This document shows, in pieces, positions 43,693 to 54,026 of a DNA stretch of 64,000 nucleotides. The stretch is from Eutreptiella sp. 'Long Island Sound 2002'. Lineage: Eukaryota > Euglenozoa > Euglenophyceae > Eutreptiales > Eutreptiaceae. Below the pieces are notes generated by a model, which saw nothing but the letters and a program-made list of their open reading frames with translations, was not told the origin of the DNA and did not search any database. Made by a program: the position numbers and the translations under genes. The stretch's first letter is position 1; each line of letters opens with the position of its first letter. The stretch spans positions 28,873,771-28,937,770 of the forward strand of contig OZ038384.1 in the NCBI GenBank assembly GCA_964036045.1, written 5' to 3'.

Positions 43693-45913
43693 GTGATGTG
43701 GAGGCCACCACTGTCGCATATTCAGGAAAAAGGGATTTTTTCTTGGCCTTTCCTTGGTTTCCACACCTACTTTCCAAATACCAATAGCTTCCCTAACACT
43801 GGAAAAGAGCGCTTTACCATGGCCAGCGACTCTTGCTGCATTATTAATGACAATTTCCAACAGAAAACTCAGCGCTCTTGGCGCTGCTGGGGTTCCTGTG
43901 GCTTGGTGGGGTTAGAATAGGGCATGCCAGAGCCATATGCATTTGTATCCCTTACTCCAAGCTGCAGCGTAACACAACCCAACGCCAGACTCTCATAGGA
44001 CGCTCGACCGAAGTCCCATGGAACCTGATGGAGACACCTGTCCTGGTACTGGGGCGAGGGTGTGCTGATTTAATTGGAATTGCCCCTCGGAGGGGTCATG
44101 GTTCTGGTTCAGTCTCCTGCTGCTGCTTTTCGGCCTGAACAGCGGCCTACTCAGCGAGGCTTTGCGAGGATGTCTGTACAACAGAGGAATGGGAGGATGA
44201 GGGACGAATCCACGCAAACGCGAAGCGACAACACCTAAATCCGTCAAATGACGGCCTAGAATTTTTCTGAGGGCACACACCTGGACAGAGTCCAATTGCG
44301 CATCAGATGCACATTTTTAAAAAATTGGTTTTTTAAATCAAGAAATTCTTACGCAGAAAAAGGCGGCGCGCAGGAGCGGCTCCTAGCGAAGCGCCGGAAA
44401 ATAAAGAATTAATAAGATTATAAACGTATGTTACGCAGAATGACGAAAATGACGAAACACACATAAATAGACAAACATAGAGATTATACCCACATTGACA
44501 GTAAGAAGGCAAGATTCAAGATTTCAAAAATCAACAGAAGGACTTCAATGAATCAGGTATTAACCACAGGTGTGCTCGTCTCGTATGCAGCATGCACATT
44601 GCTCGTCTCGTGTCCCCGTGAACGTCCCTTGTAGCAGCGCTAACAAACGATACAGGGATAGATTAGAAAGATTGCAGATGATTAGAGGTAAGTCCAGGGT
44701 GATTAGACATACACACATATGCATAGCGTCGATTCTTGCTTGTGTCTCGCTTTTCCTTCACCTTGCTTCACCCTCCAGCTGTGAGTAAGGTAGGTAAGCC
44801 CAGGTGGAGCCACCCCCTGGTGGGGTTCGTGATTGTTGGTAAGATTAGGAGGAAAAACGGTGGTTCTTTGAAAACTCGTGCATGCTCGTGCATTCACACA
44901 TGCATTAAAGGGTAGGCCACGCGAAATGCGCACGGTAAACCTTGTTTGAGTTACCCAGGGGCTCCACCCCACGTTCTATAAGAGAACAGTTGGAGCTTCT
45001 TAAGCTTTTTTGCTTGATAGGGGCGTTTGTGGACAGCGTATTATAGGGCCATCTGAGAAGCGTATAATACTTGGAGATGGTCTTGGTTCCTCTGCTGCAA
45101 ACGCTCCTGCATCCGCCTTTGTTCTCCAGGTGGGAAGGTCAGGGTGAACTGGTGCAGTCCCAAGCCGTGCCAAAATATGCGGCGCTGATCACACACAAAC
45201 AACAAGCTGCGGCTCAGCCAGGAGTGGCAAGCGCAGCCCGACACCTTCAACATCCACGCTGTGCAGGCAACAAGAGCACCCCTTCCGTCCAAGCCCTAGC
45301 AGGGAAACACGTTGTGGCGTCCCTGTTAGGCCACAGAAGCTTAGTAGCTCTGTGGTTTCTTGCAATCTCACAGGTGAGTCGCTAGGGCTCTTGTCATCAT
45401 CTTCAACGCCACCCAGTAGAGCGTGCGTGTAGGAGTGGTAGTCCTGAGTGGGGGCTTGAGCCAGTTGCAGAAGTGCTCGCCCACCGGGATGGTGCCATTG
45501 TAGGGTGTTTAGGACCTGTAGTGTGCGTGTCACTGTCCCACCTGTTTCCTGCAATTTTAGCGGGGTTGGTGGGCTGTGGCAGTGGTTAGGCTAGATTTTG
45601 GCCATCGTAGCAAATAGGCGTTTTCAAGCCTTCATAGCTTTTGGCCACCCCTCCCTGTAGCAGACAGATAGGTAGGGAAAGCAATACCTGGATTAGTACG
45701 CTGGGTATTCCCCCAAGGTTTTGCGACAGCACAGAAATTGTGCGCTTAGGGGAGGGAAGACCCGGGGCGTACCCCGTGGCATTGGTGAGACAACCCTCCA
45801 GGTTTAGCAAGCGTGCAGACTTGGGTATAATTAGAACACCACTTCTGCGGCTTGCTCTCAGGACCTTAGGAATAGCAGACTCACACATATGCTTAGGCAG
45901 GTAAGGGTAAGGT
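43693..45913 (-). other. 3' region of chromovirus copy 2 downstream of the chromodomain
   Basis: 2.2 kb without a recognised domain. The right part may be coding. Minus-strand frames at 45586-45942 (LVLLSLPICLLQGG-like hydrophobic stretch), 45189-45554 and 45041-45292 (LGLHQFTLTFPPGEQRRMQE) follow each other with normal composition, but stops and frame changes separate them. 43700-45000 is AT-richer, contains short A/T runs and shows no coding signal. It could be a decayed extra ORF after pol or captured sequence. Confidence 0.4.
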
Positions 45914-46201
45914 TCAGTCCCTAGCTTTAGTCTTGGAGGCAAGCGTCTCAGCGAGCCTCAACAACTCACCAAGGTTGTTCTGGGACAAGTAGTCTACCAG
46001 AACTGAGTTTAGGCGCCCCTCAGGTACAACAAACGCAGAGAAGGGCTCCCAGGTGGCCTCTTCGACTCCAAACCCTTCCCAGAGGGTGAGGAAGCGCCAA
46101 CCCTGGCGATAGTGGTGGCGTAGGACAGACTTCACAAGGTAGAAGCCCTCCTTAGCCATCTCCTCGGCGTTCATATCGGGGAGTTCCCCTTCAACTTCCA
46201 T
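45914..46201 (-). CDS. Chromodomain at the integrase C-terminus, copy 2
   Basis: The frame reads FYLVKSVLRHHYRQGWRFLT, LWEGFGVEEATWEP and FSAFVVPEGRLNSVLVDYL. This is the chromodomain plan: first strand with an aromatic (Tyr), the W.G. turn, TWEP, and a C-terminal helix. Chromodomains of chromoviruses guide integration to histone-marked chromatin. The domain is about 55 residues, within the normal range, with an acidic lead-in (EVEGELPDMNAEEMAKEG) and a tail of about 25 residues. The preceding integrase C-terminal part ends at 46284. Confidence 0.82.
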   Translation of the reverse strand: MEVEGELPDMNAEEMAKEGFYLVKSVLRHHYRQGWRFLTLWEGFGVEEATWEPFSAFVVPEGRLNSVLVDYLSQNNLGELLRLAETLASKTKARD

Positions 46202-46283
46202 AGGGCTGGCAGCCTTTTGTAGGTCTAGGGCGGTGATTTCTTCGTCGTTCAGCTCCCACTCTTCCCCACAGAGGTGTTCAGGA

Positions 46284-47342
46284 TCATAGTAGGGGCTTCA
46301 GGTCTTGAGCAGCGCACACCAGGGTCTCCCCTAGATGGGGAGAACATCGCACAGTTATACGGCGTCCATCCACAAATAGACTCTTGTAGGGACCAAAGTA
46401 TCGGTCATCGCTGGTAGAGCGTGGCCAGGCGGGTAGTCGGCTGTGGTACACCAGCACCAAGTCCCTCTCTTGGTAGCTGGCAGGTACTCGGTGCTTGTTC
46501 TTCTTGTTCCACTGACGCTCCTCCACTCTCTGGAGCATAGCCTTGGCCTTGTCCACCTTCGCTTGTTGCTCTTGAACCAATTCACCCACGGAAGAATGGG
46601 TGTCCTCTGGATAGGGAGCTTGTAAGAACCACGCTAGGCGCCCTAGGAATAGCTCATAGGGCGAGTAGCCAGTCGCCGAACTCTCTTGGGAGTTCATCAT
46701 CAAGGATATGACGGGGAGTAGTCTCACCCAGTCTCTGGTGCGTTCAGTTTTGCATCATATCCTTACATTCTCCTTGAGAACACGAATCTGTCGCTCACAT
46801 AGGGGGTCGCTCGTGTGCGAGTAGGCAATCCCGGTAGACACCTGGACATTGAGGGATCTCAGGACCGTCTTGTACCAGCCGGTATCAGAGCGTACTCGTA
46901 CGTCCTCAGCGAGGTTAATCTCTATAGGCGCCCCATAGACTCAAAACTACTCCTCGAGGAGTATCTTGATAGTCTCCTCCCCAGTAATGTGCTTGGTACA
47001 TGGGAACACCCTGGTGAACCTGGTCAACCCACAGGTTACCACGAGGGCGAAGTCATAGCCCCCAAACTTCGGCATCTCCGTGTAGTCCACGTATAGAACA
47101 CCGTTAGCACCGTGAGGGATGGGCAGGGTCAAGTAGAGACCCCTGTCCCTGATATCCCCCGGTTTGCAGGACCTACACGGGCACTTGTCCACGATAGGCT
47201 GGAGGGCTTTCCGCAGTTGGTCGTCAGTCCCCGTAGTGTGGAACCACTGCTTGAATAGCCTCCAGGTACGGTCAGCACCCACATGACCGCTGGACTCGTG
47301 GGTCCACTTAAGCAGCGCTGGGACTCTGTCACTGGGTACCAC
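46284..47342 (-). pseudogene. Integrase of chromovirus copy 2
   Basis: The zinc-binding HHCC part is at 47130-47310 (THESSGHVGADRTWRLFKQW, then CPCRSC). The core begins with LYVDYTEMPKFGGYDFALVV, with the first catalytic Asp, near 47050-47110. It goes on through VYGAPIEINLAEDVRVRSDT (second Asp) and SHTSDPLCERQIRVLKE (Glu), near 46790-46930. The C-terminal part has SATGYSPYELFLGRLAW (46610-46660) and a GPY/F-like DDRYFGPYKSLF (46370-46410). The enzyme would insert the cDNA. Two stops (TAG and TGA near 46941-46950) and a further stop near 46750 break the frame. Confidence 0.86.
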
Positions 47343-47363
47343 GACGCGGTGCTTGTGCCAGAG

Positions 47364-48089
47364 TTAGCTCTTGTCCCTCTTCCACTGATCTTGGCTGACA
47401 TGGAGGGGTTCAAGGCGTTTCTCCAGGCGCTTGTAGATATCCCCAAACTCCTTCCGGTACTCCGATTGTTGGAGTCCATCCAGGGGGCGTATCATAGTCA
47501 TGTTGAGGTCCAAGTGCTCGTCCATATGGCTGGACGCCTCCTTAGCCAGCGCTTCAGACCGGGCACCAATCAGGGCGTCGAAGTTGTTGCGGCTGATGTA
47601 GTCTGCACACTCGTTCTTCACTCCCTGGATATGATGTACTGTCAGCCGTAGTTGGCTGAGGTAGATTCACCAGCGCCGAAGCTTGGCATTCTCAGGTGGG
47701 GGACCCTTCTGAAAAGTGCGGACGGGCTCTTGGTCGCACAGCGAGACCATCGGGTTACTCCCCAACAGTCGTGCTTGTGAGGATAGCACCAGCATACCCG
47801 CGAGCAATTCCCGCTCATAGGTGGAGTAGTTCCCCCTGGCCTGGTTCCATTTCCAGTTCTAGTGGCCCAGACGTACTAGGACCCACTTGTCGTCAGGGTA
47901 GCTGTGCTTGAGAGGTCCATCTCGGTTGAGACCTTCAGTCCCCCATTCGGAAATAGCCGAGTCGAAATCCTCCTTCTCTAGTGCTTGCCATTGGAACAAC
48001 GCTCCACCACTGTCAACATTGCTGGTGTCGGTCACCAGGATAACCTCCCCTTGTGCCCTAGGTACGCCCAGACACTTAGCGTTGGCCAC
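47364..48089 (-). pseudogene. RNase H of chromovirus copy 2
   Basis: VILVTDTSNVDSGGALFQWQ (47990-48050) has the first catalytic Asp. NYSTYERELLAGM (near 47800-47835) has the Glu, and MVSLCDQEPV (near 47730-47760) the second Asp. LTVHHIQGVKNECADYISRN (47585-47645) is the last His/Asp box. This removes the RNA template during cDNA synthesis. An in-frame TAG before NWKWNQARG (47858) and a stop between 47650 and 47670 interrupt it. 47364-47600 links RNase H to integrase. Confidence 0.85.
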
Positions 48090-48131
48090 CTTGTCTTTGA
48101 GCTCGTCAAACGCTTGTTGCTCTTGTGGGCC

Positions 48132-49255
48132 CTAGCGCCAAGTAGTACTCTTCTTGATCAGGTCCGTCAGAATGACGCTTGCGTAGGTGAAGCTTTTGAT
48201 ATGGCGGCGATAGAAGTTGCACGCCCCAATGAAACTGCGTACATCATGGAGTCCTTTCTTGGGGTCCTCGTGTTGTACCTTAGCGTCCATCAGTGGTTTG
48301 GCCTTAGAGGCCGCTGGGGTCCACCACCCATAGCCAGCGTCAAACCCCAGGTACTGCATGGTCTCCTGCATGAACTCACACTTCTCCACCTTGAGTCGTG
48401 TGTGGTTCTCTTGGCAGACCGCAAAGAACTCACCCAAGAGGATTAGGTGGTCCTCCTGGGTATTGGTCCCGAGGCATACATTGTCGATGTGTGCTTCCAT
48501 CTGGGCCCCACGGGATATGAGTTCCTGCACCTTAGGTCTCCTTCGCAGGATGGAAAAGATCTTGTTCATCAGCTCTTCGAATAGAGCGGGTGCGTTGGCT
48601 TCCACTTGAACACCCTCCCCTGAGGGGTGATGAAGGCTAGTAGCTCCTGAGCGTTGGGCATCAGGTCCACCTGCCAGAATCCGCTCCTCTTGTCCATCTT
48701 GGTCTTGTAGCGACAGGAGGCTATCTTCACTAGGGTAGACTCCATATTAGGAATGGACCCTGAGTGGTTCAGCGTTTTCTTGTTCAGCTCTCCGTAGTCC
48801 ACTACCAGCCGTTTGGCTGTAGACCCAGGTTTAGCCACCAGGAAACAGGGGCTGCAGTGTTGGGGGTAGTCCCTGTCCTTGTAGTCCAGGACTGGGACAG
48901 CGTCGATACATTCTTGTATCTGTCGCTCAATCTCGTCGGCCTGCTCTTTAGGAGCCGGATAGGGTCTCCTCCATATCTTGTGACCCACGAACTCGGGTTT
49001 CAGGTCGGAGTCCATCTGTACCAGCCTGTCACATGAAGCTGGGGGTGGTAGTTCCCTGAACACCTCCAGATAGGTCCTTATAAGCGTCTGCACCCGCGGG
49101 TCCAATAGCTTGATCTTGTCCCCCATGTCCTCGTCAGAGTGTAAGTTGCTTGCCCCCTGAGTAATAGACGTCGGGAGGTGATCCTCCACCGACTCTTCGC
49201 CCTTGGTAGTATCCTTCAACCCTTTGTAGGCATAAAGTAGGTCTCGTTTAACCAT
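48132..49255 (-). pseudogene. Reverse transcriptase of chromovirus copy 2
   Basis: Fingers and palm are in 48569-49255 (FRELPPPASCDRLVQM, RLVVDYGELNKKTLNHSG, MDKRSGFWQVDLM), the rest in 48132-48605 (APALFEELMNKIFSI, AHIDNVCLG, QYLGFDAGYGWWTP, FIGACNFYRRHI). Compared with copy 1, 19 bp are missing near 48600. This removes the MPFGL motif and shifts the frame. The catalytic HIDD box reads HIDN (48478-48490), so one metal-binding Asp is lost. Either change alone would kill the enzyme. Confidence 0.9.
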
Positions 49256-50312
49256 CTCCCATGGACGATCGCAACATAGGCACGCTTGAGGGGGTTCGCA
49301 TACACATTCCTTCGAGAGGTCGTCCTCCTCTGGGGGTCCTCAGATGGGCACCCCACACGCTCTTCATGAGCTGAAGATCTACCTCCCCTTGCCAGGTGGT
49401 GATCTTCTGTTCGGGATCCTCTTTAAATTGGGATAGATCTCCCATACGTCCTTGCCTCAGTGGCCGTGAGCTGCGGGCAGGCTTAGCGTAGCATAGCTCT
49501 TTCGCCACCAACCTCCTCTTGGAGTCCACGTACTCCGTTAACCTGGATCGGGGATCCAGCTCTTCGTCCACGGGGTCTTCCACCCTCATGGAGAGTAGGG
49601 GTTTCAGTGGGGCGACGTACTCGGCGATCTCCATTTCCTCCACGCATGTCTGCACGAAGAAGGCGTCGTGCTCGGTTTCGTCATCTGAGTGTATGGAGCT
49701 GGGGAGCTCGGATAGTCCACACTCAGAGACTCCATCAGCAACGGGTACATGACAGGGAGAGTTGGGGGCGTTGGTGTTAGTCACGACGTATTCTTCTCCT
49801 TCGGGTATAGTCTGCATAGCATCTTGAGGTTGTAGTCGATCCTTCAAGTCACCCAAGGCGAGTACATCGCTTTCTCGTTGTATAGCCAGGACCAGAGTCG
49901 AGTCCAGGTCCTCCCAGCGGATGGAGGTAAGGCCTCTGTCCACCAGGCTGAGCATACTCCCCCATCCGGGTTTCCTGATAGGCGTCTTACGCCGCAGAGG
50001 CACGTAGATGGCCTCATCAGGTAACCTAACAGAGCTGATAGTCAGCCTGTCCAGGAGGGTTCGCCAGTACTCGTTGCCCCCATGGGCTCCCCAATCGGGG
50101 GAACACAGGACCATAAGGGAACGTTCCAAGGCCACCTTGGTCAAGACCTTCCCCAGTTCACTGAACCTGGGGTTCCCGTAGGCCATCCCGAAAGAGGGCC
50201 AGTAAACTTTGTAGCTGCAGTTCTTCCCCTTGATGCAGTAAAGGTCCAGGACATGTTGCTTGTCGCTGGCGAACAACTCCACACTCAGGTCTTCTCTAGA
50301 GTAACCCAACAC
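49248..50312 (-). CDS. Dam-like (DIRS-type) domain protein between protease and RT, copy 2
   Basis: 354 residues open. Residues 1-120 carry SREDLSVELFASDKQHVLDL, YWPSFGMAYGNPRFSELGKV, RSLMVLCSPDWGAHGGNEYW and VRLPDEAIYVPLRR. The order LFAS, then a motif like NPPF (here NPRF), then a hydrophobic strand plus SPDW, then WxxLLxxL, then LP, follows the Dam-like domain of DIRS retroelements and phage-type adenine methyltransferases. The second half is acidic and linker-like. The Pro-to-Arg change at the catalytic motif is shared with copy 1, so it is ancestral and the domain may only bind DNA. This position is unusual, since Ty3/gypsy elements normally pass straight from protease to RT. Confidence 0.55.
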   Translation of the reverse strand: MLGYSREDLSVELFASDKQHVLDLYCIKGKNCSYKVYWPSFGMAYGNPRFSELGKVLTKVALERSLMVLCSPDWGAHGGNEYWRTLLDRLTISSVRLPDEAIYVPLRRKTPIRKPGWGSMLSLVDRGLTSIRWEDLDSTLVLAIQRESDVLALGDLKDRLQPQDAMQTIPEGEEYVVTNTNAPNSPCHVPVADGVSECGLSELPSSIHSDDETEHDAFFVQTCVEEMEIAEYVAPLKPLLSMRVEDPVDEELDPRSRLTEYVDSKRRLVAKELCYAKPARSSRPLRQGRMGDLSQFKEDPEQKITTWQGEVDLQLMKSVWGAHLRTPRGGRPLEGMCMRTPSSVPMLRSSMGDG

Positions 50313-50321
50313 TTTCAGACC

Positions 50322-50750
50322 TTAGTCTGGGACGTCCCCCAATAGTTGATACTCCTCAGTTTTGGAGGCCGCCATCATGTTCGAGGGCTCCTCCTTCGAT
50401 GACCTCAGGTAGCTCGAGGTGTTCTCAGACTGCTCCAGTGGCACAGACTCTCTGCCCTCGCCATGGTCCACGTAGAGGAGGTAGGGCACTTGCAGCGTCA
50501 GGGATTGTATTTGGGAGTGCTGCACGAAGAAGTCAGTCCCCAATACAGAGTCGAAGGCCTCAGGGTCCATCACATAGAACCGATGGGCGATAGTTCGGGA
50601 GCCCACATGTACCTCCACTTCACAGTCCCCGCAGCTGTGCACCACATGTCCATCCCCCATTTGTATAGCCGCGGTGGTCATGGTGTTCCTCAGGCTCCCA
50701 CAAGGTAACATTTTCTTGGCCACTATAGATATGGTCGCTCCAGTATCCAA
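50322..50750 (-). CDS. Aspartic protease of chromovirus copy 2
   Basis: LDTGATISIVAKKMLPCGSL at the right end contains the catalytic DTGA. MGDGHVVHSCGDCEVEVHV and FDSVLGTDFFVQHSQIQ follow as in copy 1. The reading frame extends upstream of 50750 (RIRLGGRGYLGVLDTG), so the listed right end is not the domain start. No stop in the domain; the catalytic residue is intact. The C-terminal 40 residues are acidic and lead to the Dam-like ORF, which begins 10 bases on, in another frame. Confidence 0.83.
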   Translation of the reverse strand: MDTGATISIVAKKMLPCGSLRNTMTTAAIQMGDGHVVHSCGDCEVEVHVGSRTIAHRFYVMDPEAFDSVLGTDFFVQHSQIQSLTLQVPYLLYVDHGEGRESVPLEQSENTSSYLRSSKEEPSNMMAASKTEEYQLLGDVPD

Positions 50751-50957
50751 TACCCCCAGGTATCCACGTCCCCCTAGTCGGATACGTACCCAAAATACCA
50801 GGTCCAGGGCCCCACCGGAGCGTCCCTGTCAGATTTCCGCGGGACAGGTCACCTCGAACCCCTTTTTCCGCAACTTGCGGGCCATCCTCATGAAACGACT
50901 TCTCTTCTTGGCGTTGCCGTCATCAGCACCTTCATGCTCACGCTTGGCCCCGTGTTC

Positions 50958-51569
50958 TCACTGGGCCAGAGTCTGCGAGCGTGTGGTGGGACCAGACTGC
51001 CCTCCAGGGGGCTCGGAGTTCCCCCCTGGATTAGGGTTGGGGTTGCCTCCGTTCTTGTCCGGGTTCTTGTTGTCCTTGTCTGGCTGGCGGTTAGCGCCTC
51101 CCCCTCGTCCACCTTGGTTCTTGTCTTGCCCTCTTCCACGTCCTGTCGACTTGCCCTTGCCGGAGTCGTTGGCTTTGCCTTTGCCTCCACCTTTGCCAGA
51201 GCCTTTGCCAGCATCCTCAGCCTTCAGCTTCGCCGACAGGCGCTGCTTGTGGTAACACTCATCCTCGTAGTGCTTCGTCTTCCCACAGAAGGCACAGGTG
51301 ATAGTACACCTGTAGTGATCTGGCATCTTCGCCTTGGCGCCGGTGTTGGTCTCCTGCTTCTTCCCTTGGACTACTAAGCATCCTCGCTGCTCGCAGTCGG
51401 GGGCGTGCTGCATATGACCCTGCTCACTTCGGGCATCACACCAGAAGAGCTCCTTGACATTTTCCATGATACAGGCGTGTTTGGGGGTAGTCCCCTGTCC
51501 AGGTCTGGGTCCTTGGTACCCTTTGCCATGGCTTTCAGAGCCTCCCCCTCCAGGTCGGTAGTTGTTCAA
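50958..51569 (-). CDS. Nucleocapsid end of gag, copy 2
   Basis: 203 residues. After a Gly-rich start (NYRPGGGGSESHGKGYQG) come a Cys/His cluster (CDARSEQGHMQHAPDCEQRG) and a clean CCHC knuckle at residues 92-105 (CAFCGKTKHYEDEC; C-x2-C-x4-H-x4-C). A Lys/Gly/Asp-rich tail follows. It packages the element RNA. It is in another frame than the capsid ORF. Copy 1 reads QHLNAYRPGGGG in one frame at this point, so a 1-nt indel near 51560 split gag in copy 2. Confidence 0.85.
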   Translation of the reverse strand: MNNYRPGGGGSESHGKGYQGPRPGQGTTPKHACIMENVKELFWCDARSEQGHMQHAPDCEQRGCLVVQGKKQETNTGAKAKMPDHYRCTITCAFCGKTKHYEDECYHKQRLSAKLKAEDAGKGSGKGGGKGKANDSGKGKSTGRGRGQDKNQGGRGGGANRQPDKDNKNPDKNGGNPNPNPGGNSEPPGGQSGPTTRSQTLAQ

Positions 51570-53292
51570 CGTGCTGGTCGCTTTCTTTTTTCAGCGCCAG
51601 CTCCAGGAGTAGCACACATAAATCCTCGTAGTGGAGGGCTCTAGCCTTGCGCTCTGCCGTTGGACGGCACTCGTCCCACAGCTCCCAAGGGGACTTAGCC
51701 ACCAACCAGAAAAGCAGGTCGTCGCTGCTGTAGGAACCAGGTGTCAATCGTCCAGCCCAGTGATCCAGGTCAGCCAATAGCTCAGAGACCCCGCCAGGTT
51801 TGGGGTTGTCCGGCAGCACGGCCAGGTTCTGAATCTCGGCCCTGATGGAGAGGTCGTTTTCATAGGTAGGGTACTGCCTCTCCAGGGCAACCAACACGCC
51901 GGCAAAGGTGGCGGACTTAGTCACGATCTGCTTGACCTGCTTCTCCAGGTACTTGGTCTTGCAGCACTGCAGGAGCAGATCACACTTGACTCGCCCACTA
52001 GCATGGATTTGGCTGGTCATTCGGAGGAACCGGCCAAAATTCTCAGCGAACTCTCTGAGATCCTTGCCTGTGAACTCAGGCAAGTTCAGCACGATCTTGG
52101 AGGTGGCAATAGCCTTAGCCTCCTGAGACCTGCGTCCCTCAGGGCGCCGGGTCTTCCTCCTCTTCTTTTTCTTCCGCCAACTTGGGTTCTCGGGGTCCTC
52201 AGGGTTGTCGTCCTCCGAGGGCGAAGCAGAAGTCATGGACGGTGGCTCATCATCAGAGGGGTCTCCACCTAGGTCACTAGAGCCATAGGGCTCCACGCCA
52301 ACCATTGCCCTCAGGGCTGCCAGTCCCAGCCGGTCCAGCTCTGCTCTCGTGGAATTCCCCACATGGCTGTGGGGTTGCTGGGCCGTTTTCGATACAAAAG
52401 GGCTTCTCGGTATCGCTGCAGGGGTCGGTATCGGTTGGCTCCTCAGGCTCCCCAGGGTGTTTGTCAACCCTGCCACCAGGTGATTAGCTTGTACTCGATG
52501 GGGTGAAATTCCCATAATGGTAGGTGACGCTTGGGGTGGAACCAGGGGCTCTAGTTTAGCCCGAATCTCTTGAGTGAGATCGCCCACAAGTTCAGAGGTG
52601 GCTCCTCGGAGAGCCTCTTTTATCCCTGACCGCGCCAGGGACCTGTTGGAGGATCTCCCTGATCCGCTACTCCTGCTCCCGCATGACTCAGGTCCTCTCC
52701 TCAGCCCACTCAGGGTTGCATACCCAGGAGAATTCACATAGGTTCCCGTAGCGGGTAGAGGATGGTGATAGTCAGCCGCATACCATCGCGGCGCAGAACT
52801 GGAGGCCACCGGCTCACTGGTAGTAGTTGCCTCTGGAAGCGCAGTGGTAGGTGGGTTAACACCATAGGCAGGGTAGGTAGGCATACCAGTAAAGCCTCTG
52901 CCCTCAGCCATAGGCGGGGTGGTTATGGGTGTGGATGTTGCAGCGGCTGGGTCTGGAGTTGGGGGTGTGGTGGATGTAGGAGAGGGTGATGCGTGGAGGG
53001 CAGAGGCGCTTGGTGCGCTCTGGAAGGTCGACTCACTCGTCGGGTTGTGCCCATGGTCTACTCCTTCGTCTGCCATGCTTTCTCCTGCATCCTTCTCTAT
53101 CTCCCTCTTTCTCTTCACAGGGTTGATGTCCACCTCCTCGACTAAGAGGGCCGGGAAGGCCGACTGAAGTCCCTCCAGCGAGTCATCAACCACGTCCACT
53201 CGCCCATATAAGGGCACCGAAGGTACAGCACCAGGTCCAGGTCCAGGTTCACCAGGTGCTGGCATTGCTGATGCCTCAGGCGCCGGCCTCAC
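51535..53292 (-). CDS. gag N-terminal and capsid region, copy 2
   Basis: 585 residues open. The start lies within or just right of 53292, where an inserted element interrupts the 5' leader, so the original Met is uncertain. Residues 1-250 are Pro/Ser/Thr-rich, then Arg/Ser-rich (RSSGSGRSSNRSLARSG). An acidic patch (GGDPSDDEPPSMTSASPSED) is followed by a basic patch (RKKKKRRKTRRPEGRR). The capsid follows with VLNLPEFTGKDLREFAENFG, QCCKTKYLEKQVKQIV, LERQYPTYENDL and ALHYEDLCVLLLELAL. This is the shell-forming gag of Ty3/gypsy. It is the best-kept coding region of the element. Confidence 0.87.
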   Translation of the reverse strand: MRPAPEASAMPAPGEPGPGPGAVPSVPLYGRVDVVDDSLEGLQSAFPALLVEEVDINPVKRKREIEKDAGESMADEGVDHGHNPTSESTFQSAPSASALHASPSPTSTTPPTPDPAAATSTPITTPPMAEGRGFTGMPTYPAYGVNPPTTALPEATTTSEPVASSSAPRWYAADYHHPLPATGTYVNSPGYATLSGLRRGPESCGSRSSGSGRSSNRSLARSGIKEALRGATSELVGDLTQEIRAKLEPLVPPQASPTIMGISPHRVQANHLVAGLTNTLGSLRSQPIPTPAAIPRSPFVSKTAQQPHSHVGNSTRAELDRLGLAALRAMVGVEPYGSSDLGGDPSDDEPPSMTSASPSEDDNPEDPENPSWRKKKKRRKTRRPEGRRSQEAKAIATSKIVLNLPEFTGKDLREFAENFGRFLRMTSQIHASGRVKCDLLLQCCKTKYLEKQVKQIVTKSATFAGVLVALERQYPTYENDLSIRAEIQNLAVLPDNPKPGGVSELLADLDHWAGRLTPGSYSSDDLLFWLVAKSPWELWDECRPTAERKARALHYEDLCVLLLELALKKESDQHVEQLPTWRGRL

Positions 53293-53307
53293 GTCAGTGT
53301 CCTCCCA

Positions 53308-54026
53308 CCTAGGATTTTATTGGGTCCAAAATTCCGGAAACCAGCTACAGTCAGAAATACTAATTTTTTTTTGAAATTATACCATAAAGAGCATATTTTC
53401 CGGAGTTAGCCCCCCCCCCCACCCTCCAAATTGGAAAATTTCCAGCCCCTAGATCGAGAATGCAGGCTTGATTCCATCTAAAATTGGCCGTATCCGAGAA
53501 ATATGACATTCACCACCTAGTTGCGAATAGCAGGTTCTGTATAGCTCAAACCATACATGTTTGTTTTTGGCAAGAAATACGATTTTTTGGTGATGGCGGC
53601 TCCAAACACTCGATAAGTTGCTCCAAAAACCCTGCACAAGACGTTTTTCTGAGTCCACCACACTCAAAATAGGGTATGGGGCCCTACAACTGACCACTCA
53701 TGCCCCAAAAATGCTGTTTTAGCCCCAAAAATGGTATTTTTATGGCGAAAAAAAGGGGTTTTTTTGGTGATGGTGGCTCCGGAACCCTTGGTCATATGCT
53801 CCAAAACACTGCAAAACACGCTTCTCTCAGTCCAGCACCCTCAAAATAGGGTATGAGGCCCTACCTGTGACCACTCAGGCCCCAAAAACACTGTTTTAGG
53901 CCAAAAAATGGCTTTTTTGGCCATTTTTGGCCAAAAAATGCGTTTTTTTGGTGATGGCGGCCCTGAAACCCTTGATTGTCTGCTCCAAAACCTTGCAAAA
54001 CACTTTTTTTTGAGCCCATCACCCTG
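53308..54026 (-). mobile_element. Satellite-bearing insertion in the leader of copy 2 (inverted relative to the one in copy 1)
   Basis: About 719 bp. The left border cctaggattttatt.gg and the following 120 bp are the reverse complement of 26310-26432. Then follow about three monomers of the 180-bp unit (gggccctacaactgaccact near 53680, gggccctacctgtgaccact near 53860). It separates the gag start from the PBS region, which resumes at 54027. It is shorter than the copy at 25113-26432 because it has fewer monomers. Confidence 0.72.
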
